A program made the translations under genes and the position numbers. From positions 1 through 43,966 of the forward strand of contig CAXPPN010000017.1 in NCBI GenBank assembly GCA_964219345.1: 43,966 nucleotides of DNA, read 5' to 3'. Below the pieces are notes generated by a model. That model made no database searches and had not been told where the DNA came from. It worked only from the letters and a program-made list of their open reading frames with translations. Below are positions 8,633 to 17,119 of this stretch, piece by piece; position 1 is the first letter of the stretch; each line of letters begins with the position of its first letter. This DNA is from UBA3537 sp964219345 (GTDB lineage Bacteria; Bacteroidota; Bacteroidia; Flavobacteriales; Flavobacteriaceae).

Positions 8633-9457
8633 TTATATAGCAACTTTTCCTTTGATGTGTGGGTGTGGGTCGTAATCAACAAGGGTAAAATCATCAAAAG
8701 TGAAGTCGAAAATATTATCTACTTCGGCATTAAGGATCATTTTTGGTAAAGGTCGTGGTTCTCTGGAGCGTTGCAATTCTATTTGTTCAATATGATTATT
8801 ATAAATATGAGCATCTCCAAAGGTGTGTATAAACTCACCAGCTTGATACCCACAAACTTGTGCCATCATCATGGTAAACAAGGCATAAGAAGCAATATTA
8901 AAAGGAACACCCAAAAATATGTCTGCACTACGCTGATACAATTGACAAGATAATTTTCCTTCGTGTACATAAAATTGAAAAAAAGCATGACAGGGCGGGA
9001 GGGCTGCTTTTCCTTCGGCAACATTGTCTGAAAATGATTTTGAGGTATCAGGTAACACAGAGGGGTTCCATGCAGAAACCAACATTCTTCTGCTATTTGG
9101 ATTTGTTTTTAAGGTATCGATAACAGATTGAATTTGGTCGATTTCATCGCTATTCCAATTGCGCCATTGATGGCCATATACAGGGCCAAGATCCCCATTC
9201 TCATTTGCCCATTCATTCCAAATTCGAACACCATTTTCTGTTAGATATTTTGTGTTGGTGTCTCCTTTAAGGAACCACAACAATTCATAGATAATGGATT
9301 TTAGGTGGAGTTTTTTTGTAGTAACCATAGGAAAACCCTCACTCAAATCGAAGCGCATTTGATATCCAAAAACACTTTTTGTTCCAGTTCCTGTACGGTC
9401 TCCTTTTTCGTTTCCATGTTCTAAAACATGGTTTACTAGGTCAAGATATTGCTTCAT
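8633..9457 (-). CDS. thyA: Thymidylate synthase (ThyA)
   Basis: Converts dUMP to dTMP with methylene-tetrahydrofolate. It is 274 aa against 264 in E. coli; the extra residues lie just before the active site (PDTSKSFSDNVAEGK region, about 136-150). The nucleophile is C156 in ALPPCHAFFQ. RTGTGTKSVFG (21-31) and QRSADIFLGVPFNIASYA are intact, as is the C-terminal DYDPHPHIKGKVAI. It is folate-dependent ThyA, not ThyX, consistent with folA directly downstream. Confidence 0.97.
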   Translation of the reverse strand: MKQYLDLVNHVLEHGNEKGDRTGTGTKSVFGYQMRFDLSEGFPMVTTKKLHLKSIIYELLWFLKGDTNTKYLTENGVRIWNEWANENGDLGPVYGHQWRNWNSDEIDQIQSVIDTLKTNPNSRRMLVSAWNPSVLPDTSKSFSDNVAEGKAALPPCHAFFQFYVHEGKLSCQLYQRSADIFLGVPFNIASYALFTMMMAQVCGYQAGEFIHTFGDAHIYNNHIEQIELQRSREPRPLPKMILNAEVDNIFDFTFDDFTLVDYDPHPHIKGKVAI

Positions 9458-9551
9458 ATATAAAGTGAATTATAATGAATAAAAATAATTAATACAGTGA
9501 TGAATGTAAAGCGACTAGGGTTAATAATTTTAAAAGTTATCAACGAAATTA

Positions 9552-10943
9552 TTATCCAATAATTAGGCCTGCTATTGTTGCAGACAAAAGGGATGCGATA
9601 GTTCCTCCGATAAGAGCTTTCATTCCTAGTTCTGAGAGTGTTTTTCTTTGTCCTGGCGCTAGAGAACCAATGCCTCCTACTTGAATTCCGATGGAAGCAA
9701 AATTGGCAAAACCGCATAGCATATAGGTAGCCATTACAATTGATTTTTCATATTTCAGATGTACAAGTTCTAGCGGATTTTTCAAGTCTGCTAGTTGAAT
9801 ATACCCTACAAATTCACTAGCTGCAAGTTTTATTCCAAGCAGTTGTCCCATAAGCGCAACATCTTCTTTTGCAATTCCAATAAGCCACATGAGCGGGGCA
9901 AAGGCATATCCAAGAATAAATTCTAATGAAAATTCTGAGTAAGGCGTATTGGCCTGAACCCATCCATTTAGACCACCAAAATCGCCTAACCATCCTAAAA
10001 TGCCATTAATCATTGCAATAAAAGCTAAAAACACCAATAGCATTGCACCAATATTAAAAGCGAGTTTTAGACCTTCTGTAGTTCCATTTGCTATAGCGTC
10101 AAGAATATTTGAACCTACTTTTTCTTGAGAAATTGTAATGTCATTATTGATAGTTTCTGTTTGAGGATATAAAATTTTTGAAATTACAATAGCGCCAGGC
10201 GCGGCCATTACTGAAGCTGTTAATAAGTGTTTGGCATAATATTGTCTTAAGATTTCGTCTTCACCGCCTAAAAATCCAATATAAGCAGCTAGCACCCCTC
10301 CAGCAACAGTTGCCATTCCACCAATCATCACCAGAAGAATTTCTGAGCGATTCATTTTTTCTAAGTAGGCTTTAATCATCAACGGTGCTTCTGTTTGACC
10401 TAAAAATATATTTCCAGCAACACTCAAACTTTCTGCGCCTGAAACTTGTAATAATTTTGTTAGACACCATGCAAATATTTTTACCACCTTTTGAATGATT
10501 CCCAAATAAAACAATAGCGAGGTCAAAGCTGAAAAGAAAATAATAGTGGGAAGTATTGAAATGGCAAAAGTGTTTAGCGATGTATCAATTTTTCCTGTGC
10601 TAAATGCCGCAAAAAGAAACTCTGTTCCTTTTTGTGTAAAGTCAAGAACGGCGAGGAATAATCCCCCAATGCCTTTAAAAATTTTCTGGACAAAATCTAT
10701 TTTCAAAACCGCAATTGCAAGTATGAGTTGAGCCGATAATCCGAAGCCTACAGTTCTCCAGTTAATGGCTTTTCTGTTTGTGCTCAATAGAATTGAAATC
10801 CCTAAAAGAACAAGTATTCCAAGACCCCCTCTGAATAAGCTATTTAAGTTAAATCCTTGACTTTCAATTATTTGGTTTGAGTTGTCTTGACCTATTGCAA
10901 TTTGACTGAAAAGTAAAATAAATAGGAATACAATATTTTTCAT
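9552..10943 (-). CDS. Concentrative nucleoside transporter (CNT/NupC family)
   Basis: Inner-membrane, ion-coupled importer of nucleosides, 463 aa. The CNT signature GQTEAPLMIKAYLEKM and the following MATVAGGVLAAYIGF are complete, with about ten hydrophobic segments and the C-terminal MLCGFANFASIGIQVGG. The N-terminus resembles a cleavable signal peptide (residues 1-18, ending AIGQ), and the protein is longer than E. coli NupC (about 400 aa). It starts 12 bp after the DUF151 gene and is 94 bp from thyA. With thyA and the kinase at 17.1 kb it would form a deoxynucleotide supply and salvage set. The imported nucleoside is not evident. Confidence 0.92.
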   Translation of the reverse strand: MKNIVFLFILLFSQIAIGQDNSNQIIESQGFNLNSLFRGGLGILVLLGISILLSTNRKAINWRTVGFGLSAQLILAIAVLKIDFVQKIFKGIGGLFLAVLDFTQKGTEFLFAAFSTGKIDTSLNTFAISILPTIIFFSALTSLLFYLGIIQKVVKIFAWCLTKLLQVSGAESLSVAGNIFLGQTEAPLMIKAYLEKMNRSEILLVMIGGMATVAGGVLAAYIGFLGGEDEILRQYYAKHLLTASVMAAPGAIVISKILYPQTETINNDITISQEKVGSNILDAIANGTTEGLKLAFNIGAMLLVFLAFIAMINGILGWLGDFGGLNGWVQANTPYSEFSLEFILGYAFAPLMWLIGIAKEDVALMGQLLGIKLAASEFVGYIQLADLKNPLELVHLKYEKSIVMATYMLCGFANFASIGIQVGGIGSLAPGQRKTLSELGMKALIGGTIASLLSATIAGLIIG

Positions 10944-10955
10944 TGGTTATGTTGG

Positions 10956-11573
10956 TTATCGTTTTGAGATTTCATCTCTTAGTTTTGCAGCTTTTTCATA
11001 ATCTTCTTCTTGTACTGCTTTTTGTAATAATTCTTCTAATTCTTGTAAAGATAAGTTTTTATATTCTAGTTGTGGGTTTAAATCTTCACCTGTAGATTCA
11101 AATGATGCCTCTTCAAAAATCACCGTATCATCTTTTTCATCCTCATTTTCTTCAGGATTAATTTTGAGAATTATTCCTGCTTTTTCTAGAATGTTTTTAT
11201 AAGTGAAAATCGGTGCAGAAAAGCGTAAAGCAAGAGCAATGGCATCGCTAGTTCGAGCATCAATAATTTCTTCTTTTCCATTGCATTCACATATTAACGA
11301 GGCATAAAATACACCGTCTACAAGTTTATGAATGATTACTTGTTTAATGGTTATATTGAAACGGTCTGAAAAGTTTTTAAATAAATCATGAGTTAGAGGT
11401 CTTGGTGGTCGGATATCTTTTTCTAAAGCAATGGCAATAGATTGAGCTTCAAATGCTCCAATAACAATTGGTAGCTTTCGTTCTCCATCTACTTCACTGA
11501 GAATCAAAGCGTAAGCACCGCTTTGCGTTTGACTGTATGAAATACCTTTTATATTTAGACGAACAAGACTCAT
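10956..11573 (-). CDS. DUF151 bifunctional nuclease-domain protein with UvrB/UvrC motif
   Basis: The first domain (about residues 1-130) is a bifunctional nuclease/DUF151 domain, with ILSEVDGERKLPIVIGAFEAQSIA and DARTSDAIALALRF as its conserved blocks. The final 35 residues form a UvrB/UvrC-type helical hairpin (LQELEELLQKAV, then DYEKAAKLRDEI), with an acidic linker between. DUF151 proteins have been reported as nucleases in plants and as redox or virulence factors elsewhere; the role here is open. I place the start at 11573 (MSLVRLNIKG), because the five residues before it in the longer reading (from 11588) are not typical of the family. It is 12 bp from the transporter gene and probably co-transcribed. 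Confidence 0.85.
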   Translation of the reverse strand: MSLVRLNIKGISYSQTQSGAYALILSEVDGERKLPIVIGAFEAQSIAIALEKDIRPPRPLTHDLFKNFSDRFNITIKQVIIHKLVDGVFYASLICECNGKEEIIDARTSDAIALALRFSAPIFTYKNILEKAGIILKINPEENEDEKDDTVIFEEASFESTGEDLNPQLEYKNLSLQELEELLQKAVQEEDYEKAAKLRDEISKR

Positions 11574-11613
11574 TATTTGTAGTAACAAATAACAGTTTTA
11601 ATTCCTAAAATAC

Positions 11614-11621
11614 CAAACTTA
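11614..11621 (-). promoter_or_regulatory. Possible -7 element (TAAGTTTG) upstream of the DUF151 gene
   Basis: TAAGTTTG on the minus strand fits TAnnTTTG and lies 41 bp upstream of the chosen start. No convincing -33 TTG is present at the right distance, so this is tentative. Confidence 0.3.
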
Positions 11622-11683
11622 AATCTTTAAGTTTTAATAAATTAAATTAAAAACTAGTTATAAATGATTTGGAATTGGGGTTT

Positions 11684-12640
11684 TTATGTGTTCTGAGCCT
11701 TAAATTCTTTGAGTTTTTCTGTCAATTTTGGAACCACTTCAAAGGCATCTCCAACAATCCCATAATCAGCTGCCTTAAAAAATGGAGCCTCTGGATCAGT
11801 GTTGATGACGACTTTTACTTTGGAAGAATTTATTCCCGCCAAATGCTGTATTGCTCCAGAAATTCCAATAGCAATATAAAGGTTGCTTGCCACAGGTTTT
11901 CCTGTTTGTCCAACATGTTCGCTGTGAGGTCTCCATCCAAGATCTGAAACAGGTTTTGAACATGCTGTAGCAGCGCCCAAAACTTCGGCAAGATCTTCAA
12001 TCATGTTCCAATTTTCTGGACCTTTTAGTCCTCTACCTGCAGAGACTACAGTTTCTGCATCTGCAATAGAAACTTTATTGGCGGCTTTATCAATATTTTC
12101 AACAGTAATTTCTGATGCTATAATGCTAGGAGAAAAAGACTCCGTATGCGGAGAAACAGCATGTTCTACTAGTCCAAAAGCATTATTAGAAAGTCCAATA
12201 ATTTTGACTTCCGTTGTTATTTCTGTTTCACAAAATGCTTTATTGCTAAACACACTCCTTTTTACTGTAAATGGTTGTGTTTGTGTTGGAAGCTCAATTA
12301 CATTTGGAACATATCCGGCATCTAGTCCTACAGAAAGCAATGGTGCAAGGTAGCGGCTATCTGCGCTACTACTCAAAACCACCACACTAGCTTGTTCTTT
12401 TTGTGCTGCTTGTGTAATGATATCAGCATAAATTTTTGCATTAAATTTTTCAGAAAAATCTACCGTTAATACTTTATCAACTCCGTAGTTTCCCAGCAAT
12501 TCACTATTTTCTGAAGAAAAAACCACAGCACTTAAACTTGTATTGAGTGTATTGGCCAAGGCACGCCCATAGGAAGCAACTTCTAAAGCCGCTTTTTTAA
12601 TAGTTCCATTATCAGATTCTATGTATACGAGTACAGACAT
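11684..12640 (-). CDS. etfA: Electron transfer flavoprotein alpha subunit
   Basis: FAD-binding subunit of the ETF heterodimer, which accepts electrons from acyl-CoA dehydrogenases and passes them to ETF-quinone oxidoreductase. Length is 318 aa. The C-terminal FAD domain is complete: VVSAGRGLKGPENW, then SKPVSDLGWRPHSEHVGQTGKPVASNLYIAIGISGAIQHLAGI, and INTDPEAPFFKAADYGIVGD. It follows etfB by 11 bp. A 110-bp AT-rich gap separates it from the DUF151 gene downstream. Confidence 0.96.
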   Translation of the reverse strand: MSVLVYIESDNGTIKKAALEVASYGRALANTLNTSLSAVVFSSENSELLGNYGVDKVLTVDFSEKFNAKIYADIITQAAQKEQASVVVLSSSADSRYLAPLLSVGLDAGYVPNVIELPTQTQPFTVKRSVFSNKAFCETEITTEVKIIGLSNNAFGLVEHAVSPHTESFSPSIIASEITVENIDKAANKVSIADAETVVSAGRGLKGPENWNMIEDLAEVLGAATACSKPVSDLGWRPHSEHVGQTGKPVASNLYIAIGISGAIQHLAGINSSKVKVVINTDPEAPFFKAADYGIVGDAFEVVPKLTEKLKEFKAQNT

Positions 12641-12651
12641 ATTTTTTTGTA

Positions 12652-13398
12652 TTAGATGACTTTTGCTTCGTTGTGCAAAAGATCAATAAGTTCATCAATG
12701 TTATCGGCATCAACCATTTTAATAGCACCTTTTGGCGCAGGTTTTTCAAAATGGACAGATGCTGTAAATGTTTTATTTTCGGAGGGTTCTAGTACAGTTA
12801 GAGGCTTTTTTCTAGCCATCATAATGCCTCGCATGTTGGGAATTTTTAGGTCGCTTTCTTCTACAAGACCTTTTTGTCCACCAATAACAAGTGGTAAAGT
12901 GCTTGTAAGTGTTTCTTTTCCCCCATCTATTTCCCGAACAGCGGTTGCTTTTCCTCCTTCAATTTCAAGAGCAATACAATTATTAACAAAGCTTGCTCCC
13001 AAGGCTGCTGCCATCATTCCTGGTACCATACCACCATTGTAGTCTATGGATTCTCGACCTGCAATGATCAAATCATAACCACCGTCTTGTGCCACTTTTG
13101 TGAGCTCTTTGGCTACAGCAAATCCATCTGTTGGGGGAGTATTTACCCTAAAAGCAGCATCGGCACCAATGGCTAAAGCCTTCCGTAATGTTGATTCTGT
13201 TTCTGGTCCTCCAACATTTACAACATCTACGGTTGCGTTTTGTTTTTCTTTAAACCACATAGCTCTTGTTAAGCCAAACTCATCGTTGGGATTGATTACA
13301 AATTGAACCCCATTGGTATCAAAAGTTCTATTATCGTTTGTGAAATTTATTTTTGAAGTCGTATCAGGTACATGACTTATACACACTAATATTTTCAT
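12652..13398 (-). CDS. etfB: Electron transfer flavoprotein beta subunit
   Basis: AMP-binding partner of EtfA, 248 aa, full length. It has KILVCISHVPDTTSKINF at the start, FVINPNDEFGL, ALAIGADAAFRV, IIAGRESIDYNGGMVPGMMAAALG and the recognition-loop region PNMRGIMMARKKPL. It begins the etfBA unit and is divergent from the pyruvate dehydrogenase E1 beta gene. A perfect 24-bp palindrome lies about 60 bp upstream of its start. Confidence 0.96.
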   Translation of the reverse strand: MKILVCISHVPDTTSKINFTNDNRTFDTNGVQFVINPNDEFGLTRAMWFKEKQNATVDVVNVGGPETESTLRKALAIGADAAFRVNTPPTDGFAVAKELTKVAQDGGYDLIIAGRESIDYNGGMVPGMMAAALGASFVNNCIALEIEGGKATAVREIDGGKETLTSTLPLVIGGQKGLVEESDLKIPNMRGIMMARKKPLTVLEPSENKTFTASVHFEKPAPKGAIKMVDADNIDELIDLLHNEAKVI

Positions 13399-13459
13399 TG
13401 ATTGGGTGTTTTTTAATGTTTGAATTAAATATCAGGACGAAGGTACAAAAAAAGTTCAT

Positions 13460-13483
13460 ATTTCCTATGCATGCATAGGAAAT
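13460..13483. promoter_or_regulatory. Perfect 24-bp palindrome, candidate operator between etfB and pdhB
   Basis: Bases 13460-13483 read identically on both strands; the half-site is ATTTCCTATGCA and the centre is ATGCAT. There is no loop, so it looks like a binding site for a dimeric regulator rather than an RNA hairpin. It sits between two divergent starts (13398 and 13549), where a TetR- or MarR-type repressor could control etfBA, pdhB or both. Identity of the protein is unknown. Confidence 0.6.
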
Positions 13484-13521
13484 TTTAAACAAATGATGTG
13501 TTTATTATTATACATTATTGT

Positions 13522-13529
13522 TATTTTTG
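13522..13529 (+). promoter_or_regulatory. Probable -7 element (TATTTTTG) of pdhB
   Basis: TATTTTTG fits TAnnTTTG and lies 20 bp before the chosen pdhB ATG at 13549, which also argues that the longer upstream reading from 13498 is not the real start. A clear -33 TTG is not visible. Confidence 0.45.
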
Positions 13530-13548
13530 CACCATCAAAAATCAGCGA

Positions 13549-14526
13549 ATGAAAACAATTCAATTTAGAGAAGCAATTTGTGAAGCCATGAGCGAAGAAA
13601 TGCGTCGCGATGAAAGTATATACTTGATGGGTGAGGAAGTTGCAGAGTATAATGGTGCATACAAGGCTTCTAAAGGAATGCTAGACGAGTTTGGTGAGAA
13701 GCGTGTTATAGATACCCCTATTGCAGAGCTTGGTTTTGCAGGAATTGCCGTGGGATCTACAATGACAGGTAATAGACCTATTGTAGAGTTTATGACTTTT
13801 AACTTTTCCCTTGTTGGAATTGATCAAATTATAAATAATGCTGCCAAAATCAGACAAATGTCTGGAGGACAATTCAAATGTCCAATTGTTTTTAGAGGGC
13901 CAACAGCATCTGCAGGGCAATTGGCTGCAACACACTCTCAGGCTTTTGAGAGTTGGTATGCAAACTGTCCAGGGCTAAAAGTCATTGTTCCATCTAATCC
14001 ATATGATGCAAAAGGCCTTTTAAAAGCCGCAATTCGTGATGATGACCCTGTTATTTTTATGGAAAGTGAGCAAATGTACGGGGATAAAGGTGAAGTTCCA
14101 GAAGGCGAATACATTTTACCTATTGGAGTTGCAGAAATCAAACGTACAGGATCAGATGTAACGGTTGTTTCATTTGGTAAAATTATAAAAGAGGCCTACA
14201 AAGCTGCAGACGAATTGGAAAAAGAGGGCATTTCTTGTGAAGTTATTGACTTAAGAACTGTACGTCCATTAGATATCAATTCAATTTTGGAATCTGTCAA
14301 AAAGACAAATCGACTGGTTATTTTGGAAGAAGCATGGCCATTTGGAAATGTTTCAACAGAAATCACCTATCAAGTACAGCAAAAAGCATTTGATTATTTA
14401 GATGCACCAATTATAAAAATTAATACAGCAGATACCCCAGCACCTTATTCTCCTGTTCTATTGGAAGAATGGTTGCCAAACAGTTATGATGTTGTAAAAG
14501 CTGTAAAAAAAGTATTATACAAATAA
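13549..14526 (+). CDS. pdhB: Pyruvate dehydrogenase E1 component beta subunit
   Basis: Thiamine-diphosphate-dependent E1 beta subunit of a 2-oxoacid dehydrogenase complex. From MKTIQFREAICEAM it is 325 aa, the usual size. Diagnostic stretches are DESIYLMGEEVAEYNGAYK, RVIDTPIAELGFAGIAVG, PIVEFMTFNF, IKINTADTPAPYSP and the C-terminal transketolase domain with DLRTVRPLD and EEAWPFGNVS. I start it at 13549 because the 17 extra residues available upstream are unlike the family and overlap the predicted promoter. The E1 alpha and E2 genes are not next to it, an arrangement common in flavobacteria. Pyruvate rather than branched-chain specificity is the best match but is inferred. Confidence 0.92.
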   Translation: MKTIQFREAICEAMSEEMRRDESIYLMGEEVAEYNGAYKASKGMLDEFGEKRVIDTPIAELGFAGIAVGSTMTGNRPIVEFMTFNFSLVGIDQIINNAAKIRQMSGGQFKCPIVFRGPTASAGQLAATHSQAFESWYANCPGLKVIVPSNPYDAKGLLKAAIRDDDPVIFMESEQMYGDKGEVPEGEYILPIGVAEIKRTGSDVTVVSFGKIIKEAYKAADELEKEGISCEVIDLRTVRPLDINSILESVKKTNRLVILEEAWPFGNVSTEITYQVQQKAFDYLDAPIIKINTADTPAPYSPVLLEEWLPNSYDVVKAVKKVLYK

Positions 14527-14583
14527 ATAAAATTAGGTCAATTGTAAGCAAAAAATAGTTTTTTCTATTCTTATTCATTTTAC

Positions 14584-14591
14584 TACATTTG
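14584..14591 (+). promoter_or_regulatory. Probable -7 element (TACATTTG) of the pyrophosphatase gene
   Basis: TACATTTG fits TAnnTTTG, 29 bp before the ATG at 14621. A -33 TTG at the normal distance is not seen. Confidence 0.45.
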
Positions 14592-14620
14592 TGGCCTTTA
14601 AAATCAATTAAATTTAAATT

Positions 14621-17047
14621 ATGGAATCATTGATGATTTATATGCCAATCGCAATGGCAGTTTTAGGCTTACTTTATATGTGGGTCAAAAGAGTTTCAAT
14701 AATGAAACAAGATGCTGGAGATGGCAAAATGAAAGAAATTTCTGATCATATATATGTAGGCGCATTAGCGTTCTTAAAAGCTGAATATAAGTTACTTACA
14801 TATTTTGTTATTGGAGCAAGTATTGTACTAGCTGGAGTTGCTTCCGTAGTAGAAACAACAAGCTATCTTATTATAGTTGCTTTTGTTATCGGTGCTGTTT
14901 TTTCTGCGGTAGCTGGAAATATTGGGATGCGTATAGCCACTAAGACTAATGTTCGTACAACACAGGCTGCGCGTACAAGTCTTCCCGAAGCTCTAAAGAT
15001 TTCCTTTGGTGGTGGAACAGTAATGGGGCTTGGTGTAGCAGGATTGGCAGTTCTTGGACTTTCATTATTCTTCATCCTATTTTTCCAACTATTTATGGGA
15101 GGTGTTTGGACCAACAATGTAGACATGACTATAGTCCTTGAAACTCTTGCAGGATTTTCTTTAGGGGCAGAATCTATTGCACTATTTGCTCGTGTGGGTG
15201 GTGGTATTTATACTAAAGCAGCCGATGTTGGTGCCGATTTGGTAGGTAAAGTTGAAGCTGGTATTCCTGAAGATGACCCTCGAAACCCTGCAACCATTGC
15301 AGATAATGTTGGAGACAATGTAGGTGATGTTGCTGGTATGGGAGCCGATCTTTTTGGGTCATATGTAGCAACGGTTTTAGCGGCGATGGTTCTAGGTAAC
15401 TACATTATTAAAGACATGGGCGGAAGTATCTCAGATGCTTTTGGTGGTATTGGACCTATTCTATTGCCAATGGCAATCGCAGGTGCTGGAATTATCATTT
15501 CAATCATAGGAACACTTCTTGTAAAAATTAGTTCAAATGACGCTAAAGAAGCACAGGTGCAAAAAGCACTTAACATTGGAAACTGGACCTCTATTGTTTT
15601 GGTAGGCGTTGCGAGTTTTACTTTGGTCACTTGGATGCTTCCAGAAACGATGCAAATGGAATTTTATGGAGAAGGGCTAAAAGACATTTCTGCTCTTCGT
15701 GTATTTTATGCAACCTTAGTTGGACTTGTTGTTGGTGGTGCAATTTCATCATTTACAGAATATTATACAGGACTAGGTAAAAAACCAATATTAAATATTG
15801 TACAACAATCGAGTACCGGGGCAGCAACCAATATTATTGCAGGTCTTGCAACAGGGATGATTTCTACATTTTCTTCTGTATTATTATTTGCAATTGCTAT
15901 TTGGGCTTCCTATGCTTTTGCTGGTTTCTATGGTGTAGCGATGGCTGCTTCTGCAATGATGGCTACAACAGCAATGCAATTGGCTATTGATGCTTTTGGA
16001 CCTATTGCAGACAACGCAGGAGGTATTGCCGAAATGAGTGAACAAGAACCAATTGTACGTGAACGTACAGACATTTTGGATTCTGTAGGGAATACCACTG
16101 CTGCAACAGGAAAAGGTTTTGCTATTGCCTCTGCGGCACTTACAGCACTCGCTTTGTTTGCAGCCTATGTAACGTTTACAGAAATCGATGGGATTAACAT
16201 ATTTAAGGCACCAGTTCTTGCAATGCTTTTTGTAGGAGGAATGGTTCCAGTTGTATTTTCTGCATTGGCGATTAGCTCTGTTGGAAAAGCAGCTATGGAA
16301 ATGGTAGAGGAGGTTAGACGCCAATTCAAAGAGATTCCAGGAATTATGGAAGGTACCGGAAAACCAGAATACGACAAATGTGTTGATATTTCTACAAAGG
16401 CCTCTTTAAAACAAATGTTATTGCCAGGGCTATTGACCATTGGTTTCCCTATTTTGATCGTACTTATTGGGTTATTAATTTATTCAGATGACCATAAACT
16501 AGTAGCAGAAATGCTTGGAGGATATATGGCTGGAGTTACTGTTTCAGGTGTACTTTGGGCAATTTTCCAAAACAATGCCGGTGGTGCTTGGGATAATGCC
16601 AAAAAATCTTTTGAAGCAGGAGTAGAAATTAATGGTGAAATGACTTACAAAGGTTCTGATGCCCACAAAGCAGCAGTTACTGGAGATACTGTTGGAGATC
16701 CATTCAAAGATACTTCGGGGCCTTCAATGAATATTTTAATCAAATTGACTTGTCTTATTGGGCTAGTGGTTGCGCCAATCTTAGGAGGACATCCTGAAGA
16801 AGCAACAGCTATGAACACTCAGGAAGTTGAGCTTAATGTTTCTATTGACAAAGCTGAATTAGAAAATGTTGTTGAAAAAATTAAATATGTTTCTGTTGAA
16901 GACGGTGAAGAATCTGTAGTTGAAAAAACATTTAGTGGAACAGAATCTGAAGTAAAACAACAACTTGAAGCTTTTGAACTTTCTCTACAAACCAAAAATG
17001 GCTCTGAAGGGAAAGTCATTAAAGAAGTTAAAATAAAAAAAGAGTAA
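14621..17047 (+). CDS. hppA: K+-dependent membrane-bound pyrophosphatase (ion-pumping)
   Basis: Integral-membrane enzyme that couples PPi hydrolysis to ion transport. The substrate-binding core is intact: DVGADLVGKVEAGIPEDDPRNP (from residue 202), ADNVGDNVGDVAGMGADLF and, near the end, GDTVGDPFKDTSGPS. GNTTAATGKG (490-499) has Ala where K+-independent enzymes have Lys, so K+ dependence is expected. The usual TM6 gate Glu is Gly246 (ADLFGSY), while Glu184 appears in TM5 (LGAESIALF), a relocation I recall being described for flavobacterial proton-pumping enzymes. A polar, charged extension of about 85 aa (724-808) follows the normal GGHPEE end. A strong terminator follows the gene. Confidence 0.95.
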   Translation: MESLMIYMPIAMAVLGLLYMWVKRVSIMKQDAGDGKMKEISDHIYVGALAFLKAEYKLLTYFVIGASIVLAGVASVVETTSYLIIVAFVIGAVFSAVAGNIGMRIATKTNVRTTQAARTSLPEALKISFGGGTVMGLGVAGLAVLGLSLFFILFFQLFMGGVWTNNVDMTIVLETLAGFSLGAESIALFARVGGGIYTKAADVGADLVGKVEAGIPEDDPRNPATIADNVGDNVGDVAGMGADLFGSYVATVLAAMVLGNYIIKDMGGSISDAFGGIGPILLPMAIAGAGIIISIIGTLLVKISSNDAKEAQVQKALNIGNWTSIVLVGVASFTLVTWMLPETMQMEFYGEGLKDISALRVFYATLVGLVVGGAISSFTEYYTGLGKKPILNIVQQSSTGAATNIIAGLATGMISTFSSVLLFAIAIWASYAFAGFYGVAMAASAMMATTAMQLAIDAFGPIADNAGGIAEMSEQEPIVRERTDILDSVGNTTAATGKGFAIASAALTALALFAAYVTFTEIDGINIFKAPVLAMLFVGGMVPVVFSALAISSVGKAAMEMVEEVRRQFKEIPGIMEGTGKPEYDKCVDISTKASLKQMLLPGLLTIGFPILIVLIGLLIYSDDHKLVAEMLGGYMAGVTVSGVLWAIFQNNAGGAWDNAKKSFEAGVEINGEMTYKGSDAHKAAVTGDTVGDPFKDTSGPSMNILIKLTCLIGLVVAPILGGHPEEATAMNTQEVELNVSIDKAELENVVEKIKYVSVEDGEESVVEKTFSGTESEVKQQLEAFELSLQTKNGSEGKVIKEVKIKKE

Positions 17048-17064
17048 TTACATTTTAGATTACT

Positions 17065-17096
17065 AAAAAAAGCACGCCAATTGGTGTGCTTTTTTT
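17065..17096 (+). terminator. Intrinsic terminator between hppA and the kinase gene
   Basis: Stem AGCACGCC (17071-17078) pairs with GGTGTGCT (17083-17090) through an AATT loop and one G-U pair, flanked by A6 and a T-run. The flanking A and T runs let it work in both directions, so it probably also ends the leftward kinase transcript. Confidence 0.88.
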
Positions 17097-17119
17097 GTTT
17101 TGTAATATTATTTAAAACT

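Noticed and set aside
12003..13042. Long open frames on the plus strand inside etfA and etfB (116 and 128 codons).
   Set aside because: They lie antisense to clearly conserved ETF genes, match no family, have no promoter or start context, and are explained by codon bias of the true strand.
13460..13483. Palindrome as a terminator for etfBA or an upstream gene.
   Set aside because: It has no loop, no T-run, and lies between divergent starts rather than after a gene.
13498..13548. Upstream extension of pdhB adding 17 residues.
   Set aside because: The extra residues are not family-like and the region contains a TATTTTTG -7 element; the ATG at 13549 gives the standard N-terminus.
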